Shown: in pieces, positions 49,870 through 59,800 of the stretch
Position numbering within the stretch: the first letter of the stretch is position 1
Layout: the number at the start of each line of letters is the position of its first letter
Assembly: GCA_002842435.1 (NCBI GenBank)
Contig: PHCX01000005.1
Location: 172,176-236,175 of the forward strand
Direction: 5' to 3'
From: Betaproteobacteria bacterium HGW-Betaproteobacteria-1
Lineage (GTDB): Bacteria; Pseudomonadota; Gammaproteobacteria; Burkholderiales; Methylophilaceae
DNA: 64,000 nucleotides
Made by a program: the position numbers and the translations under genes
The notes under the pieces: generated by a model
Told to the model about the DNA's origin: nothing
The model's database searches: none
What the model saw: the letters and a program-made list of their open reading frames with translations, nothing else

Positions 49870-50859
49870 ATGAAGATTTTCGTCAATGATGTAGAAAACC
49901 TGTTGGTGGAGAGCCTGTCCGGCTTTGCCGCCGCGCATGGCGACCTGGTCAGCCTGAATCTGGACCCGCATTTCCTCACGCGGGCGCACAAGGCGAAGAA
50001 CAAGGTCGCGCTCATCTCCGGCGGCGGTTCCGGTCACGAGCCCTTGCACACAGGTTTCATCGGTCACGGCATGCTGGACGCGGCCTGCCCCGGCCATGTA
50101 TTCACGTCGCCGACGCCGGACCAGATGATGGCCGCTGCCGAGGCGGTGGAATGCGGCAAGGGTGTGTTGTTCATCGTCAAGAATTATGCCGGCGATGTCA
50201 TGAATTTCGAGATGGCGGCCGAGATGATCAGCTGCGAGCATGCGACCGTGCTGACCAGCGATGACGTGGCAGTCGAGAATTCGACCTATACCACCGGCCG
50301 CCGCGGAGTGGCCGGCACCGTCATTGTCGAGAAGGTGGTCGGCAGCCTGGCGGAAACCGGTGCCGACCTGGCGCATTGCAAGGCGCTGGGCGAACGTGTC
50401 AATCAGCGTACGGCCTCGATGGGCGTGGCGCTCAGCAGTTGCACGGTGCCGGCCGCCGGCCGGCCGACCTTCGATATCGGCGACAACGAACTGGAAATGG
50501 GCGTCGGCATTCATGGCGAACCAGGCCGCCGGCGCGAAGCCATGCGGCCGGCAGATGATATTGTCAATGATCTGGTGACAGCCATTCTGCACGACCTGAA
50601 GCCGGTGGAAGGCAGTGAAGTGCTGCTGATGATTAACGGTTTTGGTGCAACACCATTGATGCAGCTCTACATGCTTTACCACAGTGCCAGCAAGTTGCTG
50701 GCTGCGCATGGCCTGACGGTCGCCCGCTCACTGGTAGGCAATTACACGACGGCGCTGGATATGGCGGGTGCATCTGTGACAGTATGTGTGCTCGATGATG
50801 AAATCAAACAACATTGGGATAGCCCAGTGCAGACAGCCGCCCTGCGTTGGGGAAGGTAG
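49870..50859 (+). CDS. dhaK: Dihydroxyacetone kinase, K subunit
   Basis: 329 residues with GGAGGGG upstream of ATG 49870. It binds dihydroxyacetone covalently: SGGGSGHEPLHTGFIGHGMLDAACPG near the N-terminus and the substrate-binding His in the GIHGEPG segment (preceded by CTVPAAGRPTFDIGDNELEMG). With DhaL it converts dihydroxyacetone to the phosphate, a possible entry of C3 units. Confidence 0.95.
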   Translation: MKIFVNDVENLLVESLSGFAAAHGDLVSLNLDPHFLTRAHKAKNKVALISGGGSGHEPLHTGFIGHGMLDAACPGHVFTSPTPDQMMAAAEAVECGKGVLFIVKNYAGDVMNFEMAAEMISCEHATVLTSDDVAVENSTYTTGRRGVAGTVIVEKVVGSLAETGADLAHCKALGERVNQRTASMGVALSSCTVPAAGRPTFDIGDNELEMGVGIHGEPGRRREAMRPADDIVNDLVTAILHDLKPVEGSEVLLMINGFGATPLMQLYMLYHSASKLLAAHGLTVARSLVGNYTTALDMAGASVTVCVLDDEIKQHWDSPVQTAALRWGR

Positions 50860-50923
50860 TCTTGATTTCGAAGGATTTTGAATTGAAGCTCTTGAATCAA
50901 GGCTAATTGAATCGAAGCTAAAG

Positions 50924-51979
50924 ATGAATGAACGCTTAAACAAGACCTCCATATGTACAGTGATATTTCTGGATATCGTTGGATATACCAAATGTACAGA
51001 TGCAGAGCAGATTGCACAGAAGAAGCAATTCAATCGCCTGATTAATGAGGCCATCAAAAGTGTTGCGCAGAACGACCGTATCCTGCTCGATACGGGAGAT
51101 GGCGCAGCCATTGCCCTATTGGGTGCGCCGGAAGAAGCATTATTTATCGCCATGACGATACGCGACGGTATTGATGCGCTGAATAAAAAGGCCACTGAAA
51201 ATCTGCTTGTGCGTATAGGCATCAATTTGGGGCCAGTACGGGTAGTCAAGGATATCAATGGACGGCCTAATATCATCGGTGACGGTATCAATGTCGCGCA
51301 GCGTGTCATGAGTTTTGCCGAGCCCAATCAGATATTGGTTTCTCGCTCCTACTATGAGATTACTTCTCGCCTAAGTAAGGAAATTACCGAGTTATTTACT
51401 TATTCAGGGGTGAAGCAGGATAAACATGTACGTGAGCATGAAGTCTATTCGATAGGTGCCACTCATCAAGCCGGCATGATGGCGAGCAATCTTGCCGATG
51501 ATGGTAATGCATCCGAATTGCATAGCATGGCCATGCGGGCAGCAGGCAAGCGGTGGTGGCCCGTTGCTGCTGTATTGGTGGTGCTGATTGCACTAACAGT
51601 GGCACTTGCCAATGGACTCTTTGTTTCTGATGGTACGATTGAAGTTGTGGCGGAACAAGCTGCCCCCGATGTAAGCATTACGCCTGAGGCTACTGGGCAA
51701 CAGGCACTCGAACCAGAGGTGTTAGTGCCAAAAACATTAGTGAAAGAGAAGCCAACACAAAATAAGCCAGCTCAGCCCAAACCAAAACCTCAGCCCAGGC
51801 AGGGTAATGAGGAACAAACCATAAGCAGTGCCAAAACTACAAATGGTTCAGCTGAATCCGGCGATGCTCAGCAAGCTGAGCATCTGACTTGGGAATCTTT
51901 CAAGGAAAGCGTTAAACAGGGCAGTACCAAAAAAGTGTATTGCAGTGATGTTGAGCGATCATTAAAGCAGTGCGAGTAA
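50924..51979 (+). CDS. Class III nucleotide cyclase domain protein with C-terminal membrane anchor
   Basis: 351 residues. A cyclase homology domain (about 8-178) begins VIFLDIVGYTKCTDAEQ. The two metal-binding Asp (D17 and D59) and the catalytic Asn123 and Arg127 (GDGINVAQRV) are present. The residues that normally select adenine are changed: Leu56-Asp-Thr precedes GD where Lys is usual, and Asn where Asp is usual. A hydrophobic helix (about 212-233), a Pro/Lys/Gln-rich stretch (about 275-300) and a short tail with two Cys follow. It is convergent with a kinase carrying a cyclic-nucleotide-binding domain, 13 bases away. Confidence 0.85.
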   Translation: MNERLNKTSICTVIFLDIVGYTKCTDAEQIAQKKQFNRLINEAIKSVAQNDRILLDTGDGAAIALLGAPEEALFIAMTIRDGIDALNKKATENLLVRIGINLGPVRVVKDINGRPNIIGDGINVAQRVMSFAEPNQILVSRSYYEITSRLSKEITELFTYSGVKQDKHVREHEVYSIGATHQAGMMASNLADDGNASELHSMAMRAAGKRWWPVAAVLVVLIALTVALANGLFVSDGTIEVVAEQAAPDVSITPEATGQQALEPEVLVPKTLVKEKPTQNKPAQPKPKPQPRQGNEEQTISSAKTTNGSAESGDAQQAEHLTWESFKESVKQGSTKKVYCSDVERSLKQCE

Positions 51980-51992
51980 CCAAGCAATTACA

Positions 51993-53276
51993 CTAGCGGG
52001 CCAGTGTGGCCAGTTCTATATTGGATGCAGACAGTCGTCTTGCCAGAATTTTCAAGAATGCGCGGTTAAACTTGAGTTGCAGATTATCGGAAGCCTGAAC
52101 CAGCGCACTGGATTCTATTTTGATCAAGGTCACTGGAGTGGCTGCTACGATAGTGGCGGTGCGTTTGGATTGATTCTTGTCGATATATGCCATCTCACCA
52201 AAGCAATCACCTTTTTTCAGTTCAGTCAGCCACTTGTCCATTTTTGTGACATACACATCACCCTCTACAATCAGGTAGAAGTTCTTGCCGATCTCACCTT
52301 CTTTAATCAAGATGCGGCCAGTAGGGACTTTGCCCCACTCGCTGATATGCAGCACTTCCCACAGTTCGACCTCATTGAAATCTTCAAAGAAATCGAAATT
52401 CTTCAGCGTATTGAATTTATCGGAGTCTGCGATGCTGTTCTTGATGCCGGCATTCGGTAGCGCACATGCCGCAAGGTCAGCACCAAATTCCGACCACTGC
52501 TTGTAGCGTTTGCTTTGTGAACGCTCAATCGCCTTATGCACGATATCTGCCAGTGAGGCAGGAATGTCAGCGCGGATGCTGCGAATATTGATAGGATCTT
52601 CGTTGACGATCTTGTGCATCAAAGCAAAGGTGTTGTCCGCGTCGAAAGGAAAGCGTCCGGTCAACATCTTGTACAACACAACACCCAAGGAATAGATGTC
52701 CGCCTGGTGTGTCAGGGTGTCCTCCTTGACCTGCTCGGGAGACATGTAGGCCGGTGACCCCACGCCAGCCAGCTGTGTTTGCTCGTTATTCAGCATAAGT
52801 GCAGCACCAAAGTCGGTGATTTTGATCTTGCCTGCATCGTCGTACATGATATTGGCGGGCTTGATATCACGATGAATGACGCCTTGCTGGTAGGCATAAT
52901 CCAGCGCAGTACAGCACTTGAAAATGATCTGCATCACGGTTGGGATCGGCAAGAGCTTGTCTGGCGTGGTGTAGGCATCAAGGCCATTGCCGCTGATCAG
53001 CTCCATCACGATGTAATCCATGTCACCGTCGACAACGGCATCGTAAATACTGACGATGTGTGGATGATTCAACTTGCCCACCATGGCTGCTTCTGTGACG
53101 AACAACTTGCTGAATTTCTTGCGCTGCTCTTCGTTGGCAAAACCAGCCGGGTTGAACACTTTAATCGCCACTTCGCGGTCGCTGAAGGGGTCATGGCCCA
53201 GATATACAACGCTGGTTGCGCCGCGGCCAAGCTCGCGGATGACCACGTATTTACCGATGCTTTTTGGAACGCTCAT
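51993..53276 (-). CDS. Ser/Thr protein kinase fused to a cyclic-nucleotide-binding domain
   Basis: 427 residues. The kinase domain (about 10-270) has every key element: Gly loop GRGATSVVY (17-25), Lys39, Glu62, HRD 135-137 with Lys139 and Asn142, DFG 155-157 and SPE 179-181. The C-terminal domain (about 290-410) is of the cNMP-binding (CAP/PKA regulatory) type: ILIKEGEIGKNFYLIVEGDVYV, then FGEMAYIDKNQSKRTATIVA with Glu361 and Arg372 where the phosphate-binding cassette needs them. There is no membrane segment. The domain order differs from PKA, where the two functions are on separate chains, but recalls a single-chain PKG-like design with order reversed. Confidence 0.92.
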   Translation of the reverse strand: MSVPKSIGKYVVIRELGRGATSVVYLGHDPFSDREVAIKVFNPAGFANEEQRKKFSKLFVTEAAMVGKLNHPHIVSIYDAVVDGDMDYIVMELISGNGLDAYTTPDKLLPIPTVMQIIFKCCTALDYAYQQGVIHRDIKPANIMYDDAGKIKITDFGAALMLNNEQTQLAGVGSPAYMSPEQVKEDTLTHQADIYSLGVVLYKMLTGRFPFDADNTFALMHKIVNEDPINIRSIRADIPASLADIVHKAIERSQSKRYKQWSEFGADLAACALPNAGIKNSIADSDKFNTLKNFDFFEDFNEVELWEVLHISEWGKVPTGRILIKEGEIGKNFYLIVEGDVYVTKMDKWLTELKKGDCFGEMAYIDKNQSKRTATIVAATPVTLIKIESSALVQASDNLQLKFNRAFLKILARRLSASNIELATLAR

Positions 53277-53279
53277 GCG

Positions 53280-54191
53280 TTAATCTAAATAATCAGATGG
53301 TGCAGGCTCGTCCTGCAAAGCTTCTTGAACTGTATTCTTCTCAATCATGAGGCGACGAGATTCCGGCGACTCCAGACTCACGCGGCCAAGTGCACCACTG
53401 CGGTAATCCACCAGGAATGCCATCGCGGTCTTTTCCATATCGACATGACCGCCCTTGATGAGGAATCCCCTGCGTTTGGCGACTGCTTCCAGCAGATCGA
53501 CGTCATCCATGCCCGTTACATCAATCTTGTAGCGTGCATTCAGTAGTGCAGGGTAGCGTTCCAACATGATCTTCGCCAGAAACAATGCAACATCTTCATC
53601 AATCACTGCATTACGGCCAATCGCATGACTCGCTGCCAGCATGTAACCATCTGATTCATATTTGATTTTAGGCCACATCATGCCCGGCGTATCGGTAATG
53701 GTCATGACCTCACTGAGCTCGAAGCGCTGCTGCGATTTGGTTACGGCAGGTTCGTCGCCAACCTTGGCGATGCGGCGGTTGAGCAGGGCGTTCATCAGCG
53801 TCGATTTGCCGACATTGGGAATGCCCATGATCATCATGCGCAAGGGCTTGAGATGCGTGCCACGATGAGGTGCCAGCGCCTGGCACAGCGCGGGTATCTT
53901 CTTTGCATCCCCCGGCTTCTTGCAAGACAGCGCGACTGCCTTGACGCCTTCCTGCTGGTTGAAATAGTTTAGCCAGAGCTGGGTTGTCTCCGGGTCGGCC
54001 AGATCGGCCTTGTTGAGGATCTTCAGGTTGGGTCGCTGACGAAACAGGCGCATGTCCTCAATCATCGGGTTATGGCTGGCCTCCGGCACGCGTGCATCCA
54101 GCACCTCGATGACGACATCGATGAATTCCATGGTTTCGGCGGCCTTTTTGCGCGCCTGGGTCATATGGCCCGGATACCACTGAATCGCCAT
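53280..54191 (-). CDS. ylqF: Circularly permuted GTPase, YlqF/RbgA family
   Basis: 303 residues. The motif order is permuted: G4 (LNKADLAD) comes before G1 (GIPNVGKSTLMNAL) and G3 (DTPGMMWPK). The start MAIQWYPGHMTQARKKAAE is typical. The family helps assemble the large ribosomal subunit. The ribosome binding site AGAGG lies in the left arm of a long inverted repeat. Confidence 0.95.
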   Translation of the reverse strand: MAIQWYPGHMTQARKKAAETMEFIDVVIEVLDARVPEASHNPMIEDMRLFRQRPNLKILNKADLADPETTQLWLNYFNQQEGVKAVALSCKKPGDAKKIPALCQALAPHRGTHLKPLRMMIMGIPNVGKSTLMNALLNRRIAKVGDEPAVTKSQQRFELSEVMTITDTPGMMWPKIKYESDGYMLAASHAIGRNAVIDEDVALFLAKIMLERYPALLNARYKIDVTGMDDVDLLEAVAKRRGFLIKGGHVDMEKTAMAFLVDYRSGALGRVSLESPESRRLMIEKNTVQEALQDEPAPSDYLD

Positions 54192-54192
54192 T

Positions 54193-54353
54193 GTTTTCCT
54201 CTTGAAAATCGAAAAATACTTTGTCGGTTGCGGCTTGTGGCGTCAAGACGAGCCGCTTTAGCGGCCGTCCTGACGGACATGACCCTTGCGGTTAGTGCTA
54301 CTCGTACTGTCTTCGCCTTGCCTTCGCGTCTTTTTCGATTTTGAAAGGAAAAC
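54193..54353. repeat. 161-bp nested inverted repeat between ylqF and the methyltransferase gene
   Basis: A left arm GTTTTCCTCTTGAAAATCG and following A's (54193-54216) is the reverse complement, with two differences, of the right arm ending GATTTTGAAAGGAAAAC (54331-54353). Inside lies a 35-base hairpin (54241-54275: CGTCAAGACGAGCCGC-TTTA-GCGGCCGTCCTGACG). The left arm carries the ylqF ribosome binding site, and the right arm carries a matching GAAAGGA before an ATG at 54361 that leads to no recognisable product. It could be a MITE-like element or a divergent promoter with mirrored translation leaders. Confidence 0.65.
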
Positions 54354-54461
54354 ATCCAGTCATGAAATCGGAACTGACTCCCAAGGCACCATTAGCCGAA
54401 TTGCTCTATGTTCTGATTTTAACACCGTGCCAGCCTGTCATGCCTCGGTTAAACTATCGTC

Positions 54462-55283
54462 ATGTCACTAATTCCCGAAATCAAACCCAATCAGTCCATC
54501 GAATTGCTGAAGGCGCTGCACATCCTCACGCGCGACGGCAAGCTCAATCAGGATACCCGGCGCAAGCTCAAGCAGGTGTATCACCTCTATCACTTTATCG
54601 AGCCCCTGCTGGAGGAAGTGATGGCAGAGAACGAGCACGCCGTGCTGGTCGATCACGGCGCCGGCAAGTCTTATCTGGGTTTCATCCTCTATGATCTGTT
54701 CATGAAACAGCGCGCCGGTGGACAGGTGATCGGCATCGAGACCCGTGCCGAACTGGTGGAAAAGTCGCGTGAACTGGCGCAGCAGCTCGGCTTCGAACGC
54801 ATGCAGTTTCTGCATTTGAGCGTGGAGGAGTCGATCCAGTCGAAAGCGCTGCCGGAAAAGGTCGATATTGTCACCGCCCTGCATGCCTGTAACACGGCGA
54901 CCGATGACGCGATACGCTTCGGTCTGGAAAAAGAGGCGCAGTTCATGGTGCTGGTGCCATGCTGTCAGGCCGAGGTGGCGGAGGTGTTACGGCGACACAA
55001 GAACGAGTCTTTCGGCAAGACGCCGCTGTCCGAGATATGGCGTCACCCGATCCATACCCGCGAGTTCGGCAGCCAGATCACCAATGTGCTGCGTTGCCTG
55101 CAGTTGGAAGCGCATGGTTATCAAGTTACGGTGACCGAGCTGGTCGGCTGGGAGCACTCGATGAAGAACGAACTCATTGTCGCGCGCTATAAAAACAGCC
55201 CGCGCAAGAACGCACAACTGCGGTTGGAGCAGATTCTGCAAGAACTCAATCTGGAGGATCTGCGCAGCAGATTCATCTACTGA
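54462..55283 (+). CDS. SAM-dependent methyltransferase (class I, PF13679-like)
   Basis: 273 residues. SAM-binding motif VLVDHGAGKSYLGFILYDL, followed by VIGIETRAELVEKSRELAQQLG and VDIVTALHACNTATDDAIRFGL; CC in VLVPCCQAEV. This resembles the methyltransferase type that includes Trm13-like and glutathione S-transferase C-terminal-associated enzymes. The substrate is unknown. It is 10 bases upstream of nnrD. Confidence 0.83.
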   Translation: MSLIPEIKPNQSIELLKALHILTRDGKLNQDTRRKLKQVYHLYHFIEPLLEEVMAENEHAVLVDHGAGKSYLGFILYDLFMKQRAGGQVIGIETRAELVEKSRELAQQLGFERMQFLHLSVEESIQSKALPEKVDIVTALHACNTATDDAIRFGLEKEAQFMVLVPCCQAEVAEVLRRHKNESFGKTPLSEIWRHPIHTREFGSQITNVLRCLQLEAHGYQVTVTELVGWEHSMKNELIVARYKNSPRKNAQLRLEQILQELNLEDLRSRFIY

Positions 55284-55293
55284 AATTGAACTA

Positions 55294-56781
55294 ATGACCA
55301 TGAAACTCTACCGATCACTTTTTACGACAGCCGAGATCAGGGCAATCGAACAAAAGCATGGCGAGCAGCCCCTGATGCAAAGAGCAGGTGTCGCCATCAG
55401 CCGGTTCGTGCAGGATATCCTGCCTGAAGTGCAAGCCTCAATACTGGTACTGGCTGGTCCCGGCAATAACGGCGGCGATGCCTTTGTCGCCGCGCGTCTT
55501 CTGCAGGAGATTTATCCGGTGACGCTGGTGTTCTGCGGTGATGCTGAAAAGTTGCCGGCGGATGCGGCCGCGGCTTATCGCAACTGGCTTGATGCGGGCG
55601 GCAAGGTGCTGGATCACATTCCACTGAATCACCTTCAAAAGGGAGCGTGGGGCCTGGTGATCGACGGCCTGTTCGGTATCGGTCTGCAAAGGCCGATAGC
55701 TGGCCGACCGGCGGAACTGATCGCAACTGTCAACCAGCTCGGCGTGCCGGTGCTGACCATCGATGTGCCGAGCGGGATTTGCGCTGATACCGGCAGGGTG
55801 CTGGGTTGCGCGGTCAAGGCGCAATGGACGATGACTTTCCTTGGGCTGAAGCCCGGATTGTTCACGCTGGACGGCCCGGACCATGCCGGAGAAGTGGTGC
55901 TCGACCGGCTTGAACTTGAAGCGGATGCTGAAGTTGCAGGCCGCCTGCTGGAGCAGGAAAGCGTCAGCAAGATGCTGGCTCCTCGTTTGAAGAATTCCAA
56001 CAAGGGTAATTTCGGCAATCTTGGCGTCATCGGCGGCGCGCTGCGGATGACAGGCGCAGCGGTACTGGCTGCCCGGGCCGGTCTGCTCATGGGGGCCGGC
56101 CGCGTCTATCTCGGATTGCTGGATGCCGCCGCACCGACCTACGACAGCATGATGCCGGAGCTGATGCTGCGCCCGGCGGATGAGGTGCTGCAACTGGAGA
56201 AACTCGATTGCCTGGTGCTTGGGCCGGGCATGGGGACTGATGAAACCGCGCGTTCAATTCTGGCGCGGGCTTTGGCTTTGTCTGTGCCCTTGTTGCTGGA
56301 TGCCGATGCGCTCAACCTGCTGGCGGCTGATCCGTCCCTGCACAAATTGTTGTTGCAAAGAACGGTAGCAACCATCGTCACGCCGCATCCCGGCGAGGCG
56401 GCGCGCATGCTCGCCTGCACGGTGCATGATATCCAGAGCGACCGCATCCGCAGTGCGCTCGACATCGCCCGCCAGTATCAGGCCATCACATTGCTCAAGG
56501 GTTGCGGTAGCGTCATCGCGCTGCCGGATGGGCGCTGGTTCATCAATCACAGCGGTAATCCGGGGCTGGCCAGCGCCGGCATGGGCGATACGCTGGCCGG
56601 CATCATGGGCGCCCTGATTGCCCAAGGGCTGCCGGCAGAGGAAGCGGTGCAACTCGCCACCTACCTGCACGGCGCCGCTGCCGATGGCCTGATGGAGCGC
56701 GGCAGCGGCCCGGTCGGCTTGTCGGCCAGCGAAGTGATGACAGAGGCGCGCTGGCTGCTGAATCAGTGGATTTATCTGTAA
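55294..56781 (+). CDS. nnrD: Bifunctional NAD(P)H-hydrate epimerase/dehydratase
   Basis: 495 residues from ATG 55294; ATG 55300 is equally possible. The N-terminal YjeF_N epimerase half (about 1-215) has LVLAGPGNNGGDAFVAARLL and LVIDGLFGIGL. The C-terminal dehydratase half (about 230-490) has VLGPGMGTDE, LLDADALNLLA, VTPHPGEAARML and SGNPGLASAGMGDTLAGI. It repairs hydrated NADH and NADPH. The overall length and both active sites agree with the fused bacterial form. Confidence 0.95.
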   Translation: MTMKLYRSLFTTAEIRAIEQKHGEQPLMQRAGVAISRFVQDILPEVQASILVLAGPGNNGGDAFVAARLLQEIYPVTLVFCGDAEKLPADAAAAYRNWLDAGGKVLDHIPLNHLQKGAWGLVIDGLFGIGLQRPIAGRPAELIATVNQLGVPVLTIDVPSGICADTGRVLGCAVKAQWTMTFLGLKPGLFTLDGPDHAGEVVLDRLELEADAEVAGRLLEQESVSKMLAPRLKNSNKGNFGNLGVIGGALRMTGAAVLAARAGLLMGAGRVYLGLLDAAAPTYDSMMPELMLRPADEVLQLEKLDCLVLGPGMGTDETARSILARALALSVPLLLDADALNLLAADPSLHKLLLQRTVATIVTPHPGEAARMLACTVHDIQSDRIRSALDIARQYQAITLLKGCGSVIALPDGRWFINHSGNPGLASAGMGDTLAGIMGALIAQGLPAEEAVQLATYLHGAAADGLMERGSGPVGLSASEVMTEARWLLNQWIYL

Positions 56782-56883
56782 TCCGTCGTCTAGCTCGTCA
56801 CGTTGCCAGCCAGCCATGCATGCTGCGGGCGTTGGCAAGCTGCGTGTTAAAATCGCGACCGCCATGTTGATTGCCATTCTGTT

Positions 56884-59800
56884 TTGACCACGACCTCCAA
56901 AGATTCCTCCAACCGCATGATTGCCCAGCTTCAGGCGCAACTTGCCGGCTGCATGCTGGCTGACCGCTACGTGCTCGGCCGCAGATTGCAGCAGGCGCGC
57001 AGTCTGCTGCAACAGAACAAGCCGGCGGAACGCAGTCTCAGCGATATCGCGGCCAGGGTGCGCGATTCGTCTGCCCGGCTGGCAGCCAGACGTGCCGCGC
57101 TGCCGCGACCAGACTATCCTGAAGAGTTGCCGGTCAGCGGCAAGCGTGAAGAGATTGCCGCGGCGATTTCCAGGCATCAGGTGGTCATCGTCTGCGGCGA
57201 GACCGGTTCCGGCAAGACCACGCAATTGCCCAAGATCTGCCTTGAACTGGGCCGCGGCGCCGCCGGCCTGATCGGTCACACGCAGCCACGCCGCATTGCC
57301 GCCCGCTCGGTCGCCTCACGTATCGCGCAGGAACTGCAGTCGCCGCTGGGGCAGGCGGTCGGTTACAAGGTCAGGTTCAACGACAAGCTGTCGGAATCCA
57401 GCTATATCAAGCTGATGACGGACGGTATCCTGCTGGCGGAAACGCAGGGCGACCGTTTCCTCAACGCCTACGACACCATCATCATCGACGAGGCGCACGA
57501 GCGCAGCCTGAATATCGATTTTCTGCTCGGCTACCTGAAACAGCTATTGCCCAAACGCCCGGATCTCAAGGTCATCGTCACCTCCGCGACCATCGATGCA
57601 GATCGTTTTTCCAGACACTTCAATGATGCGCCGGTGATCGAAGTCTCCGGCCGCACCTATCCAGTGGAGATCCGTTATCGCCCGCTGGGAAAACCCGGTT
57701 TCATGGCGAAAGAGATCGATGTACCCGATGATGAGGAAGATCTGGAGCTGCTGGGCCAGGACCTGATGGGGGTGAAGAGAAAGTCGCGGATCGAGTCACG
57801 CTGGCTGCAGGAGGATGAAGAGGAAGAGGCGATCGAGGAGGCGATCCTCGATGCGGCCGATGACCTGCTGCGGTTGGGCGATGGCGACATTCTCGTGTTC
57901 CTGCCGGGCGAGCGCGAGATTCGCGATGTTGCCGACCATCTGCGCAAATACCAGGGCCGCTCGGCCAAGCTGCGGCATATCGAGGTGCTGCCCTTGTTCG
58001 CCCGGCTTTCTATCGAGGATCAGCAGAAGATATTCCGCCGTTCCGGCACCACGCGCATCGTGCTCGCCACCAATGTGGCCGAGACTTCGCTGACCGTACC
58101 CGGCATCAAATATGTGATCGATGCCGGTCTGGCGCGGGTCAATCGATACAGTCCGCGCGCCAAGGTCGAGCAGCTGCAGATCGAGAAGATTTCACAGGCC
58201 GCCGCCAATCAGCGGGCCGGCCGCTGCGGCCGGGTGTCCAACGGTATCTGTGTGCGGCTCTATTCGGAAGAGGATTTCAAGGCGCGTCCGGCCTACACCG
58301 ACCCCGAGATCCTGCGATCCTCGCTGGCTGCTGTCATCCTGCGCATGGCGGCGCTGCGCTTGGGTGATGTTGCCGATTTTCCGTTTATCGAAGCGCCAAG
58401 TTCAAGGCTGATCAACGATGGTTACCAGCTGTTGCAGGAACTGGGCGCCGTCGATCAGCAGCGTCAGATCACCGAGGTCGGCAAGCAGTTGGCCCGTCTG
58501 CCGCTGGACCCGCGCATGGCGCGCATGATCCTGGCGGCCAAACGTGAACACTGTCTGCGCGAGATTCTCATCATCGCCAGTGCGCTGACCATCCAGGATC
58601 CGCGCGAGCGGCCGATGGACAAGCGCGAAGCAGCTGATCAGGCCCACAGGAAATTCGCCGATGAGCAGTCGGATTTCATGAGTTTCCTCAAGCTCTGGGC
58701 GTTTTATGAAGATGCCCTGAAAAACAAGAAATCGAACAAGGATCTGCTCAACCAGTGCCATCAGAACTTCCTTTCCTTCCTGCGCTTGAAGGAATGGCGT
58801 GAGCTCTATCACCAGCTCTGCGAGATCGTCGATGAGATGGAATTCCGGCTGAACGAGAAGGAAGCCGATTATGCGCAGATCCATCGCGCCTTGCTGGCAG
58901 GCTTGCTGGGCAATATCGGTTTCAAGGATGGCGAGGCGGAGACTTATCTCGGGGCGCGTGGCATCCGTTTCACCATCGCCCCCGGCTCGGTGCTGAAGAA
59001 GTCGCGGCCCAAGTGGGTGATGGCGGCCGAGCTGATGGATACGAGCAAACTCTATGCGCGTTGCGTGGCGAAGATCGAGCCGGACTGGATCGAGCCGCTC
59101 GCTCATGGCCTGACCGAAAGCCACTATTCCGACCCGCGCTGGGACAGGAAAATGGCACAGGTCATTGCCTGGGAACGTGTCAGCCTTTACGGCCTGACCA
59201 TCGTGCCGAAACGTCGCGTGCATTACGGCCCCATCAATCCGGTTGAGGCGCGGGAGATTTTCATCCGCGAAGCGCTGGCCAATATGGAGTTCGATACCAA
59301 AGCTCCGTTTTTTGCCGTAAACAAGCAGCTAATCGCGGAAATCGAAGCGCTGGAACACAAGGCCAGAAGGCAGGACGTGCTGGTCGATGAACATGTGCTT
59401 TTCAGTTTTTACGACAAGCGTATCGGCCAGGACATATTCAACGGCGTCAGTTTCGAGACCTGGCGCAAGACTGCGGAGGAGGGCCAACCACGGCTGCTGT
59501 ACCTGACACGCGATGACCTGATGCGCCACGGTGCGGATGCGGTCACCGAGCAGCAGTTCCCGGAGAAGCTGTTGCTGGATGGCACCGAGGTCGAACTCAA
59601 ATACCGCTTCGAACCGGGCCATCCGCTCGACGGTGTGACGGCCACCATACCGCTGGCACTGCTCAACCAGCTGGATGCCACGCAGGCGGAGTGGCTGGTG
59701 CCGGGCATGATACGTGACAAGCTGACCTGGCTGATCAAGGCGCTGCCCAAGACTTATCGCCGCGTTTGCGTGCCGGTGCCGGATTTCGTCACGGCCTTTT

